A stretch of DNA of 64,000 nucleotides, taken from Acidobacteriota bacterium. Its GTDB lineage: Bacteria > Acidobacteriota > Terriglobia > Terriglobales > SCQP01. A program made the position numbers and the translations under genes. Below are positions 23,920 through 32,075 of this stretch, piece after piece. Each line of letters starts with the position of its first letter. Within the stretch, counting starts at the first letter, position 1. The notes under the pieces were generated by a model. It was given only the letters and a program-made list of their open reading frames with translations. It did not search any database and had not been told where the DNA came from. The stretch spans positions 1-64,000 of the forward strand of contig DAHVCP010000011.1 in the NCBI GenBank assembly GCA_027314025.1, given 5' to 3'.

Positions 23920-26900
23920 CTAAAAGCTGAAGCGCGCCACCAACTGCACCGTGCGGCCGCCCAGGTCATTGCCCTCGTCTTGCGCTTGGTAGGCGCTGAA
24001 GATGCGGCCAAAGCCGCTGGACTGAATGCTCTTGGCCGCGGTGGCGAAGAAGGTGTTGCCCCAGATGAAGTTGGCGTTGTTGAAGGCGTTGAGGAACTGG
24101 ACTTCAATCAGCGAGCGCACCCGCTCGGTGATCTGCGTCCGCTTCATCAACGAGAGATCGGCGCGGTAGAACGACGGGCTGTAAAGGAACGTCATGCCGC
24201 AGAACTTGCCCGGCGTGGTGCAGGGCGACAGGATGTTGAAGTTCGCCTGTTGCCCGCCGGTGCCCAGCAGCGATTGCGGCACATACCAGACCGCGCCAGG
24301 CGCCGGAGTGGCGGTCTTGTAAACGCCCAGCAGGCTCTGCACCTGTTGCAGCGACATACCGTTAAGCTGGACGCCGCTGTCGTACTGGTTCACCGTGGCG
24401 TTGCCGCCGTTGATCCAGACCGGGTAGCCGCTCTGCCAGCGCATCGTGGTGCCGAATTGCCAGCCGCCGATCAGCGTGCGCACCAGCCCGTTGCCGCTGG
24501 ACCAGGCATGGCCGGGCCCGAAGGGCAGATCCCACAACGAGTACATCTTGAAGGCGTTGCGGATGTCGTAGGGCGACGGCCCCTTGTTCATGCCGGGATT
24601 GCGCAGGGTGGTGAAGTTGAGGAAATTGATGCCGTTCTCATGCTGGAAGTCGTTGGTCAACGCATGCGCCAGCGTGTAGTTCATGTCGAAGGTCCAGCCG
24701 TGCAGCGGACGCCGGCGCAGGTCAATGACCAGGGCGTTGTAGGTGGACTGGAGCTCGTTGCGCAGCAGATAGGCGCCGCCGGTGGCTTGCGGATTCACCA
24801 CCCAGAAGTTGGACGGGTAGCCGGCCGTCATGATGTTCTGCCAGTAGCTGTAGCTGCTGGACAGGTTGTTGGCCATGGCGCCGGCCTGGCCGGTGGCCAG
24901 GTAATTGGTGTTGGTGGCGAAGCCGGGGTTGGCCTGGCTGGCCGCGCCCGCCGCGTCGGCGGTGCCGCCGGTGAAGGCGGCGGTGAAGATGGGCAGCGGC
25001 ACCTGGCCTTGCAAGCCCCAATCGGCGAAGTTGGCGGCGCCGGGGCTGGCCACGCCGGCGTTCGCTTGCGCCGTCTGGCAGGCCGCGGCGTTGGCCTGGC
25101 AGATGGCCATGTTGCTGGCGGCGTTCTTGAATTCATTCAGGAAGCCGTTTTGGAAGATGTTCACCTCGTTCAGGTTGGTCTGCTGCCACAAACCAGTGGC
25201 GTGGTTGCCGACATAGCGGATTTCCAGCGCCATATGCGGAGAAAGCGCCCGCTGGATGCCCAGCGACCAGGACTGCACCATGGGCATGCGCAGATTCGGA
25301 TCCACCACGTTGACCGCCTGGAAGGCCGAGGGCGTGATCGGGAACGAAGTCTGGAAGCTGCTCGGATCCTGCGCCACCGACTGGATGCTCATGTTGTTCA
25401 GCGCCACCGACCCGGCGGCGAACTGCCCGGCCACGGGCGTCTGCGTATAGGGGATGGCGTTGGAGTACTGGCTGCCGTAGTAGCCGGGATTGCCGCCGGA
25501 GATGCTGCTCCAATTCTCCATGCCTTCGCGCGAGTAGGCGATGGAATAGCCGCCCCGCAGGACGGTGTCGCCGGAGTCGCCAAAGATCTTCCGCCACCAG
25601 GAGCCGCCGAACTGCGGCTCCCAGGCCAGGCCGACGCTGGGCGCCAAGTCGCCGTAGTAGTTGTGGTACCAGGACTTGCCCTGGTCGTTGACGAAACTGG
25701 GCACCGCGCCGGTCAGCGTGCCGGGCTTGAACAGATTGTTCACGCCGGAGACGCCGAAGACCCCGGCATAGCCGTTGGCGGGCATGAAGTACTCGTTCAA
25801 CTGGTCCACCGGCGCGCCCTGGAACTGCCAGCGCAAGCCGTAGTTGAAGGTCAAGTTGGGCTCGACCTGCCAGCTGTCGTTGCCGTAGAAGCCGAAGTTG
25901 GTTTGGTAGTACTGGTCCACCGTCGGCGCGCCGGTCACGAAGTTGCGCTTGGCGGGATCGAAGGCCACCGAGGCCGAGTAGCTGGTCACGTTGCCGACCA
26001 GCATGCCGTAGATATCTTGCGCGGCGGTCAGATCGCCGTTGCTGATGCCCGGCAGATTGGTGGTGTTGAACTGCGTGGCGACCGGCTCTCCGCCGCTCAG
26101 CCCCACGCCGACGTTGGCGACCAGGTTGCTGGTGCCCAGATCCTTGTACGTGGGCCGGCTGAAGCTGAAGCCGAACGACAGGTTGTGATTGCCGTCCACC
26201 CAGGCGAAGTTGTCAATCACCTGCCAGATATTGTCCCAGTCGGAGTAGGGGCCGTATCCGAGGTAGGGGTTGGTGATCTCCCCGGGGAAGTTCGGCCGCA
26301 TGCGGATCGAGCCCAAGTTGGTGTTCATCGTCGGGTAGATGCTGGCGACCTCGTTGTTGAAGAACGACTCCTTGCTGTTCTGCCAGCCGATGCGCAGGTC
26401 GTTGCTCTGCGTCGGGCTGACGGTCCAGCGCCAGGCCACCGACCAGATCGCGCGGTCGGCGTAGTAGCCGCCCTGGCTGGTGTTGAAGGGCGCGATCGGA
26501 TAGGTGTAGGCGGTGCCGTCCAGGAAGGCGGGGGAGAGGATGAACTGGCTGAGGTGGTAGTCGAATTCCAGGGCGTTACTGCTGTTGATGTTGTAGTCCA
26601 GCCGCAGGTCCGGGTTCAGCTGCCGGTCGGTGCCGTTCTCGTTGAAGGTGATGCCTTGCTGATACAGCGAGGTGTTGCCCAAAGAACCCACGCCCGGCGC
26701 GGTCACGGACTTCTGCATCAGCCCCAGCGTGTTGCCGACGAAGCTGTCGATGGTGGAGGGCGCGCCATAATTCTTGGCCATCGCCAGCAGGTTGGCGGTG
26801 CAGGTGCCGTTGGCGGCGTCGCAGGTGGTCCAGGCGTTGGGACTGGCCGAGCCGGGCATCTGGCCCTGGGGCGGCGCGTAAGTGAACAGGCCCTGCGCCG

Positions 26901-27858
26901 CTTGCGGCGTCAGCAGCGTGTTGGTGATGGCGTCGCTCTGCGGCTGGCTGAAGATGCTCAAGTCGGTGAAGAAGAACAGCTTGTTCTTGAGGATCGGGCC
27001 GCCGACCTTGTAGCCCCACTGGTTGTAGCGCACCGTCTGCCGCGGCGTGCCCGCCAGGTTGTTGAAGTAGTAGTTGGAGTTCAGCGCGTTGTTGCGGAAA
27101 TAATCCCAAACGCCGCCGTGCCACTGGTTGGTTCCGCGCTGGCTGATGAAGTTGACCTGCACCGCGCCGCTGCTGGTCTGCGGGCCGCCGGCGGCGGTGG
27201 TCATGTCCAGCTCGCCGACGTCGGAGGCGTTGGGGGTGATCATCGCGAAGAACGGATCGCCCGATTTGCCTTGCTCCCATTGCGCCGAGATGCCGTCAAT
27301 GGTGACGTTGACGGCGCCGCCGGGCAGGCCCTCGGCGCTGGACTGGCGCGGCCCGCCGATGGTCTGGATGGCCGGGTTCAGCAGCGTCGCGCCGTACATG
27401 GCGTTGTCGGAGGAGGCGGTGGGCACGTTGTTCACCACCCGGGCGCTGACCGTGCTGGTGATCGCGGTCTGCGTGGTGTGCAGCACCTGGGCGCCGGCCT
27501 GCACCGTCACCTCGGAACTCACCGAGCCGACCTTCAACACCGGATTGAGGTCATAGACCTGGCCGGCGACGATGGCCACGGATTGAAACACCGAGCTTTG
27601 AAATCCCTTGGCCGTGACCGCCACGTTGTACGTCCCGGGAGGCACGTTGGCGATTTGAAACCGGCCCTGGGAATCGCTGGCCGCCTTCAGCACGATGCCG
27701 GTGGTCAGATCATCGGCGATGATCTTGGCCCCGGGCACGGCGGCGTGGCTGGGGTCCATCACCGCGCCCGCCAGCGTGCCGGTCGGATTGTTCTGCGCCC
27801 ACAAACTCAACGTCGCCCAAAATCCACACAGCAGGCAGAAGACGATTCGCTTCTTCAC
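23920..27858 (-). CDS. Large TonB-dependent/Oar-type outer-membrane receptor
   Basis: 1,312 residues. GTG start at 27858 preceded by GGAGGAG. Signal peptide KKRIVFCLLCGFWATLSLWA. A carboxypeptidase-regulatory domain (about 28-115: GTLAGAVMDPSHAAVPGAKI, GRFQIANVPPGTYNV) is followed by plug motifs (VNVTIDGISAQWEQG, VNFISQRGTNQWHGGVWDYF, KVGGPILKNKLFFF) and a long barrel ending VARFSF. It is longer than the other receptor and rich in Asn and Gln loops. No hydrolase follows it directly; the terminator at 23819 isolates it. Its promoter element is nearly identical to that of the S9 peptidase gene upstream, which suggests a peptide or protein ligand. Confidence 0.92.
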   Translation of the reverse strand: MKKRIVFCLLCGFWATLSLWAQNNPTGTLAGAVMDPSHAAVPGAKIIADDLTTGIVLKAASDSQGRFQIANVPPGTYNVAVTAKGFQSSVFQSVAIVAGQVYDLNPVLKVGSVSSEVTVQAGAQVLHTTQTAITSTVSARVVNNVPTASSDNAMYGATLLNPAIQTIGGPRQSSAEGLPGGAVNVTIDGISAQWEQGKSGDPFFAMITPNASDVGELDMTTAAGGPQTSSGAVQVNFISQRGTNQWHGGVWDYFRNNALNSNYYFNNLAGTPRQTVRYNQWGYKVGGPILKNKLFFFTDLSIFSQPQSDAITNTLLTPQAAQGLFTYAPPQGQMPGSASPNAWTTCDAANGTCTANLLAMAKNYGAPSTIDSFVGNTLGLMQKSVTAPGVGSLGNTSLYQQGITFNENGTDRQLNPDLRLDYNINSSNALEFDYHLSQFILSPAFLDGTAYTYPIAPFNTSQGGYYADRAIWSVAWRWTVSPTQSNDLRIGWQNSKESFFNNEVASIYPTMNTNLGSIRMRPNFPGEITNPYLGYGPYSDWDNIWQVIDNFAWVDGNHNLSFGFSFSRPTYKDLGTSNLVANVGVGLSGGEPVATQFNTTNLPGISNGDLTAAQDIYGMLVGNVTSYSASVAFDPAKRNFVTGAPTVDQYYQTNFGFYGNDSWQVEPNLTFNYGLRWQFQGAPVDQLNEYFMPANGYAGVFGVSGVNNLFKPGTLTGAVPSFVNDQGKSWYHNYYGDLAPSVGLAWEPQFGGSWWRKIFGDSGDTVLRGGYSIAYSREGMENWSSISGGNPGYYGSQYSNAIPYTQTPVAGQFAAGSVALNNMSIQSVAQDPSSFQTSFPITPSAFQAVNVVDPNLRMPMVQSWSLGIQRALSPHMALEIRYVGNHATGLWQQTNLNEVNIFQNGFLNEFKNAASNMAICQANAAACQTAQANAGVASPGAANFADWGLQGQVPLPIFTAAFTGGTADAAGAASQANPGFATNTNYLATGQAGAMANNLSSSYSYWQNIMTAGYPSNFWVVNPQATGGAYLLRNELQSTYNALVIDLRRRPLHGWTFDMNYTLAHALTNDFQHENGINFLNFTTLRNPGMNKGPSPYDIRNAFKMYSLWDLPFGPGHAWSSGNGLVRTLIGGWQFGTTMRWQSGYPVWINGGNATVNQYDSGVQLNGMSLQQVQSLLGVYKTATPAPGAVWYVPQSLLGTGGQQANFNILSPCTTPGKFCGMTFLYSPSFYRADLSLMKRTQITERVRSLIEVQFLNAFNNANFIWGNTFFATAAKSIQSSGFGRIFSAYQAQDEGNDLGGRTVQLVARFSF

Positions 27859-27909
27859 CGTGACTCCTCCGTAATTGCGATTGGCGGTTTACCGCATTCG
27901 CTATGGCAC

Positions 27910-27943
27910 TCATATATTGCATACGTTTCAGGATTCCGCAAGC
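27910..27943 (-). promoter_or_regulatory. Promoter/operator element shared with the S9 peptidase gene (copy 1)
   Basis: On the minus strand TTGCGG (27936-27941) and AATATA (27913-27918) are 17 nt apart, a good -35/-10 layout, about 52 bp before the GTG of the large receptor. The block TCATATATTGCATACG plus ATTCCGCAAGC is repeated at 30510-30543 with 29 of 34 positions identical. Confidence 0.7.
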
Positions 27944-28035
27944 GGAAACCGCTGTAACCGCTACCAGTTAGCGCCACCACGGCGGCAGCGTGAGAAACCT
28001 CACGGCCGCGCTCGCGCCGGCCCTTCGGAGCCGCT

Positions 28036-28061
28036 AAAAAGGTCCCGGCCCGCGCGGCCGG
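28036..28061 (-). terminator. Terminator after the S9 peptidase gene
   Basis: On the minus strand the stem CCGGCC/GGCCGG around a short CG-rich loop is followed by GACC and T5. It begins immediately past the stop at 28063. Confidence 0.6.
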
Positions 28062-28062
28062 C

Positions 28063-30411
28063 TTAGAAATGGAACCGGCGCGGGTGGAGGACGAAATGCG
28101 CCGGCGGCGGGACGCCCAGCAGATGGCGCACGAAATAGTTCCAGCGCCGCAGCGTGACGTACAGCGCGTGCGGCCCGCTGTCGCCGTGGTACATGTTCGG
28201 CACCAAGAGCATGTCGAAGGGCTTGTTCGCGGTCATCAGCGCACTCACCAAGCGCATCGTCTCGGCGGGATTGACGTTGTCGTCAATGTCGCCGTGGATC
28301 AGCAGCAGATGCCCTTGGAGATTCTTGGCCAGCGCCGCATTGGCCTGCTCGGCGTAGTCCTTGCCCACCGGCCAGCCTTGATACAGCTCGTTCCACCAGG
28401 CCTTGTCCATGCGCGGATCGTGATCGCCGGAAGTCGAGACGCAGACCTTGTAGAAGCCCGGGAACTGGAGAAATGCATGCGCGGAGCCGTACCCGCCGGC
28501 GGAGGTGCCGTAGATCCCGACCTTCTTCAGGTTCATCCACGGATATTTCGCCCCCATCTGCTTGATCATCGCCACATGGTCCACGAAGACGTTGCCCATG
28601 TTGTGATAGGAGAAATCGTGGAAGGCGCGCGAGCGGCCCGTGGTGCCGCGGCCGTCCAGCATCACCACCACGAAGCCCAGCTCCGACATGGACTGCAGCC
28701 GCAGCGCCGCGCCAAACGACTTCGGCGTGAAGAACCCTTGCGGCCCGGTGTAGATGTTTTCCAGCACGGCGTATTTCCTGGCCGCGTTGAAATGCGTCGG
28801 TCGGACGATCACGCCGTACAGATCGGTCTTGCCGTCGGCGGCTTTGCCCTCGAAATGGATGGGAGGGGCCCAACCCTGGCGCTGTAGCCAGGCGATATCG
28901 GGCCGCTCGAGCACGCAGAGGACCGTGCCGTCGCTGGCCCGGCGCAACACCGACTCGCCGGGATCGGAGACGGTGGAATAGTTGTCGACGATAAAGCGCC
29001 CGTCCGGGGAGACGCTCGCCGCGTGATCGTAATTCCCCGGCGTCAGCAACTGCATGCCCGTACCGTTGAAGTTCACGCGGTAGAGCTGCGTGTAATAGGG
29101 GTCCATCCTCGGATTGACCCCGCCGGCGAGGAAATACACCTGCCGCGTCTTCTCATCCACCGCCACGATGCGCCGCACGACCCAGTCGCCGTGGGTCACC
29201 CGGTTGATCAGCTTGCCGGTCCGCGCGTCGTACAGATAGAGCTGATTCCAGCCGCTGCGTTCCGAGGCCCACAGGAACTCCCGGTTGTGATCCACGAACC
29301 GGAACAGGCTCTCGCCGGGATCCACGTAGGGATAGGGCTTGGCCACCTCGCGATGGATATCCCGCTGGGCGCCGGTCTGGGCGTTGATTTCCCGCAGGAC
29401 AATGCTCTTTTCCCCGCGGTGGTCGTAGGTGTAAAACACCGTGCGAGTGTTCAGCCAGCGGAAGTACGGCCCGCCTTCGAATTGGATCCGAATGGGCGGC
29501 GTCGCCACGTTGATGCGCTTGCCGGTATTCAGGTTGAAGATCACCGGATACGCCTGCGGCAAAATCTCCCCGGGCAGCGGATAAACGTAGTTGTAGGCGA
29601 TGGGCCGCAGCTGATGCGGCGGCACGAACTGGATGCTGTTGTAGCGGCCGGCGTTCCTGGAGTCCAGCCGGTAGGTGATCAGCTCGCTCGAGTCCGGCGA
29701 CCAAAAGACCGCCGGTGGTTCCTTGACGTTGTCTCCGTTGGTCACGCCCTCGGCGACCAGCGTACGCAGATCGGGAAGCGGCGTGGCATAGTCGTCGCCC
29801 GGCTTGCCGTTAGAGGTCAGCTGGACGACCGCGCCGGTCTGGTAGCGTACGAACAAATTGTGATCGCGCACGAACGCCGTCCACTTGCCGTTGGGCGAGA
29901 CGTTCTCCAGCGAGGCCGCGCCGTGCGGCACGAATGCCGGGGCGTAGCGGAAATGAGGGAACAGCGCGGGGATTTGCGGCCCCTTGGCGCAGCTCGCTGA
30001 CTGGAGCGAGCAGGTCCAACCGGCCCGCGCGAAGTTGAATTGGATGGCGCGCTCATGCTCGGCGTAGCGGAAATCCTCGAAGGGCAGGTGATGCGCCCGC
30101 ACCGGGCGATGCGCGGCCTGGGACAGGGCGGCGGCAATCCGCGCCTGATCGAACGCCGCCGCGACCGTATTCCGCGCCGCGTTCACCACCAGGAATCGCC
30201 GCCCTTGCGGCCCCGCCCGCAGATACCAGAAGCGGTCAGGGCTGATCCAGGTGGGAGTGACCCGCGCCAGGCGGATGTGGGCGAAGACATTGCCCAGCAT
30301 GAACGTTTCGGCGTTCCGGTAATTGGCCAGCCGTCCCTGCGCCTGGGCCGCGGCGGGCAGCATGGCCAAGCACAAAACGGAGAGGAGCCACGGGCGAAGC
30401 TTCGACGGCAT
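28063..30411 (-). CDS. Exported S9-family prolyl oligopeptidase (DPP IV-like)
   Basis: 782 residues from ATG 30411, with AAAGGA upstream. Signal peptide: KLRPWLLSVLCLAMLPAAAQAQ. An N-terminal eight-bladed propeller (about 60-540; VSPNGKWTAFVRDHNLFVR, VFWSPDSSELITYRLDS) is followed by an alpha/beta-hydrolase domain. The catalytic triad is visible: Ser637 in GTSAGGYGS, Asp710 in IHGDIDDNVNP and His742 in MYHGDSG. DPP IV-like enzymes release Xaa-Pro dipeptides from peptide N-termini. The shared promoter with the neighbouring receptor suggests joint expression for peptide uptake and digestion. Confidence 0.93.
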   Translation of the reverse strand: MPSKLRPWLLSVLCLAMLPAAAQAQGRLANYRNAETFMLGNVFAHIRLARVTPTWISPDRFWYLRAGPQGRRFLVVNAARNTVAAAFDQARIAAALSQAAHRPVRAHHLPFEDFRYAEHERAIQFNFARAGWTCSLQSASCAKGPQIPALFPHFRYAPAFVPHGAASLENVSPNGKWTAFVRDHNLFVRYQTGAVVQLTSNGKPGDDYATPLPDLRTLVAEGVTNGDNVKEPPAVFWSPDSSELITYRLDSRNAGRYNSIQFVPPHQLRPIAYNYVYPLPGEILPQAYPVIFNLNTGKRINVATPPIRIQFEGGPYFRWLNTRTVFYTYDHRGEKSIVLREINAQTGAQRDIHREVAKPYPYVDPGESLFRFVDHNREFLWASERSGWNQLYLYDARTGKLINRVTHGDWVVRRIVAVDEKTRQVYFLAGGVNPRMDPYYTQLYRVNFNGTGMQLLTPGNYDHAASVSPDGRFIVDNYSTVSDPGESVLRRASDGTVLCVLERPDIAWLQRQGWAPPIHFEGKAADGKTDLYGVIVRPTHFNAARKYAVLENIYTGPQGFFTPKSFGAALRLQSMSELGFVVVMLDGRGTTGRSRAFHDFSYHNMGNVFVDHVAMIKQMGAKYPWMNLKKVGIYGTSAGGYGSAHAFLQFPGFYKVCVSTSGDHDPRMDKAWWNELYQGWPVGKDYAEQANAALAKNLQGHLLLIHGDIDDNVNPAETMRLVSALMTANKPFDMLLVPNMYHGDSGPHALYVTLRRWNYFVRHLLGVPPPAHFVLHPRRFHF

Positions 30412-30509
30412 GGATTGCGTTTCCTTTGATTCGGATATTCCAGAGTTCCGGGCGGCAAACCCGGCGCCGAGCGACCTCGGTCGCGCGCACCTTGGACTCC
30501 GTACGAGAG

Positions 30510-30543
30510 TCATATATTGCATACGGTGTGGTATTCCGCAAGC
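30510..30543 (-). promoter_or_regulatory. Promoter/operator element shared with the large receptor gene (copy 2)
   Basis: On the minus strand TTGCGG (30536-30541) and AATATA (30513-30518) are again 17 nt apart, about 100 bp before the peptidase ATG. The conserved bases include the -10 region plus the preceding CGTATGC, which is more than promoter function alone needs. A common regulator probably binds here. Confidence 0.7.
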
Positions 30544-30580
30544 AAAAAAGGGCCGCGCCTGGGCGGCTGCGCCGCGGACC
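30544..30580 (-). terminator. Terminator between pilT and the S9 peptidase promoter
   Basis: On the minus strand a GC stem (GGCCGCG at 30551-30557 with CGCGGACC at 30573-30580, one bulged base) is followed by T6. It lies about 150 nt past the pilT stop. Confidence 0.5.
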
Positions 30581-30731
30581 CTCCCCGGCCCACGCCCGGC
30601 GCCGGGCCCGGCGATCGCAGCCGCCGCGCGGGCCGGCCGGGAGGATGGGACACGGGATCAGCGCCGCGGCGAGCGGCTCCCGGAAAGATCGGGCGCGCAA
30701 CGGCGCGCCGGCGCCGCCCTGCCCGGCGCGG

Positions 30732-31865
30732 CTAGAAGCCGCGGTCGAATTCGCCGGCGGTGGCGGGCGCGTCGGCGGCGGCGTCCGCGCCGCCAGAGCT
30801 GACGCCCTGGGCGCGCAGCTTGAAGTCGTCCGGATGGCTGGCGTTCTGCAAGGCCACGTCGTAGGTGATCAGGCCCTTGCGCCATAGGCCCAGCAGGCTT
30901 TGATCGAAGGTCTGCATGCCGTATTGCGAGCCGCCGGCGGCGATGGCGTCGCGCACCATGGTGGTCTTCTCCGGGATGACGATGCAGTCGCGAATGTAGT
31001 TGGTGGTGACCAAAACCTCGACCGCCGGCACGCGGCCGATGCCATCCGCCTTGCGCACCAAACGCTGCGAGATAATGCCCTTCAGCGTCGAGGCCAGTTG
31101 CAGCCGGATCTGCTTTTGCTCGTCGGCGGGAAAGACCGCGATGATGCGCTGGATGGTTTCGGTCGCGTCCAGCGTGTGCAGGGTGGACATGACCAGATGG
31201 CCGGTTTCGGCGGCCAGCAGCGCGGTATGGATCGTCTCCAGGTCGCGCATTTCGCCGACCAGCACCACGTCCGGGTCCTGGCGCAGGGCGGCGCGCAGGG
31301 CCACGCTGAAGGTGGCGGTATCCACGTCCACCTCGCGCTGATTGACGATGCCGGCCTTGTCGCGGTGCAGAAACTCGATCGGATCCTCGATGGTGATGAT
31401 GTGGTCGCTGCGCGTCGCGTTGATGCGGTCCACCATGGCGGCCAGGGTGGTGGACTTGCCGGAGCCGGTGGTGCCGGTGACCAGGATCAGGCCGCGCCGC
31501 TCCTCGCAGAGCTTTTCGATCACCTGCGGCAGAAACAGCTCCTCGGTGGTCTGGATGCGGGTCGGCACGACGCGCAGCACCATGCCCACGTTGCCGCGCT
31601 GCTGGAAGACATTGACGCGAAAGCGGCCCATGCCGGAGAGGCTGTAGGCGAAGTCGGCTTCGTTGGTGTCCTTGAAGCGCTGCTTGTTCTTGTTGCTCAT
31701 CATGCTGAACGCCATGGTGAGCATGCCCTCGGGCGTGAGGCGGCTCATTTCTTGCAGCGGCTTCAGTTCGCCGTCGGTGCGCAGGTAGGGCACGCCCCCG
31801 ACCTTCAGGTGAATGTCGCTGGCCTTGCGCTCGAGGGCCAATCGCAAAATATCGTCAATATGCAT
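30732..31865 (-). CDS. pilT: Type IV pilus retraction ATPase PilT
   Basis: 377 residues from ATG 31865; the upstream open frame is not protein-like. Start HIDDILRLALERKASDIHL is the PilT N-domain. Walker A GTTGSGKST is at 131-139, followed by the Asp box (IITIEDPIEFLH), Walker B VVLVGEMRD, the His box STLHTLDA and the C-terminal GMQTFDQSLLGLWRKGLI. It depolymerises type IV pili at the inner-membrane base and powers twitching. The Ala-rich tail (ADAAADAPATAG) is unusual but short. It has no pilus neighbours here; other pilus genes are at the right end of the window. Confidence 0.96.
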   Translation of the reverse strand: MHIDDILRLALERKASDIHLKVGGVPYLRTDGELKPLQEMSRLTPEGMLTMAFSMMSNKNKQRFKDTNEADFAYSLSGMGRFRVNVFQQRGNVGMVLRVVPTRIQTTEELFLPQVIEKLCEERRGLILVTGTTGSGKSTTLAAMVDRINATRSDHIITIEDPIEFLHRDKAGIVNQREVDVDTATFSVALRAALRQDPDVVLVGEMRDLETIHTALLAAETGHLVMSTLHTLDATETIQRIIAVFPADEQKQIRLQLASTLKGIISQRLVRKADGIGRVPAVEVLVTTNYIRDCIVIPEKTTMVRDAIAAGGSQYGMQTFDQSLLGLWRKGLITYDVALQNASHPDDFKLRAQGVSSGGADAAADAPATAGEFDRGF

Positions 31866-32075
31866 GGGATCCGCAGATGCAGCCGCTGCTAGGACGCTAG
31901 CATGCCGCCCGCGGCGCGGGACCGTCCCTTGGTCCAGTGGAACCGCGAAATGCACCCCTCGGCGCGCCGGGCCGGCGCCCGGCTCCGCGCCCGCGCGGCG
32001 CGGCAACGGCGCTACGCCAGCCGCTCACCGGGACCGCGGCGGGCGCCCGCCGCATTGGCGTTTTCGCGCCGCCGG

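Noticed and set aside
23302-27957. A 1,551-residue open frame on the plus strand opposite the large receptor gene
   Set aside because: It is Arg/Gly/His-rich without any domain and is exactly antisense to a receptor with full family motifs. Long antisense frames are expected at this GC content.
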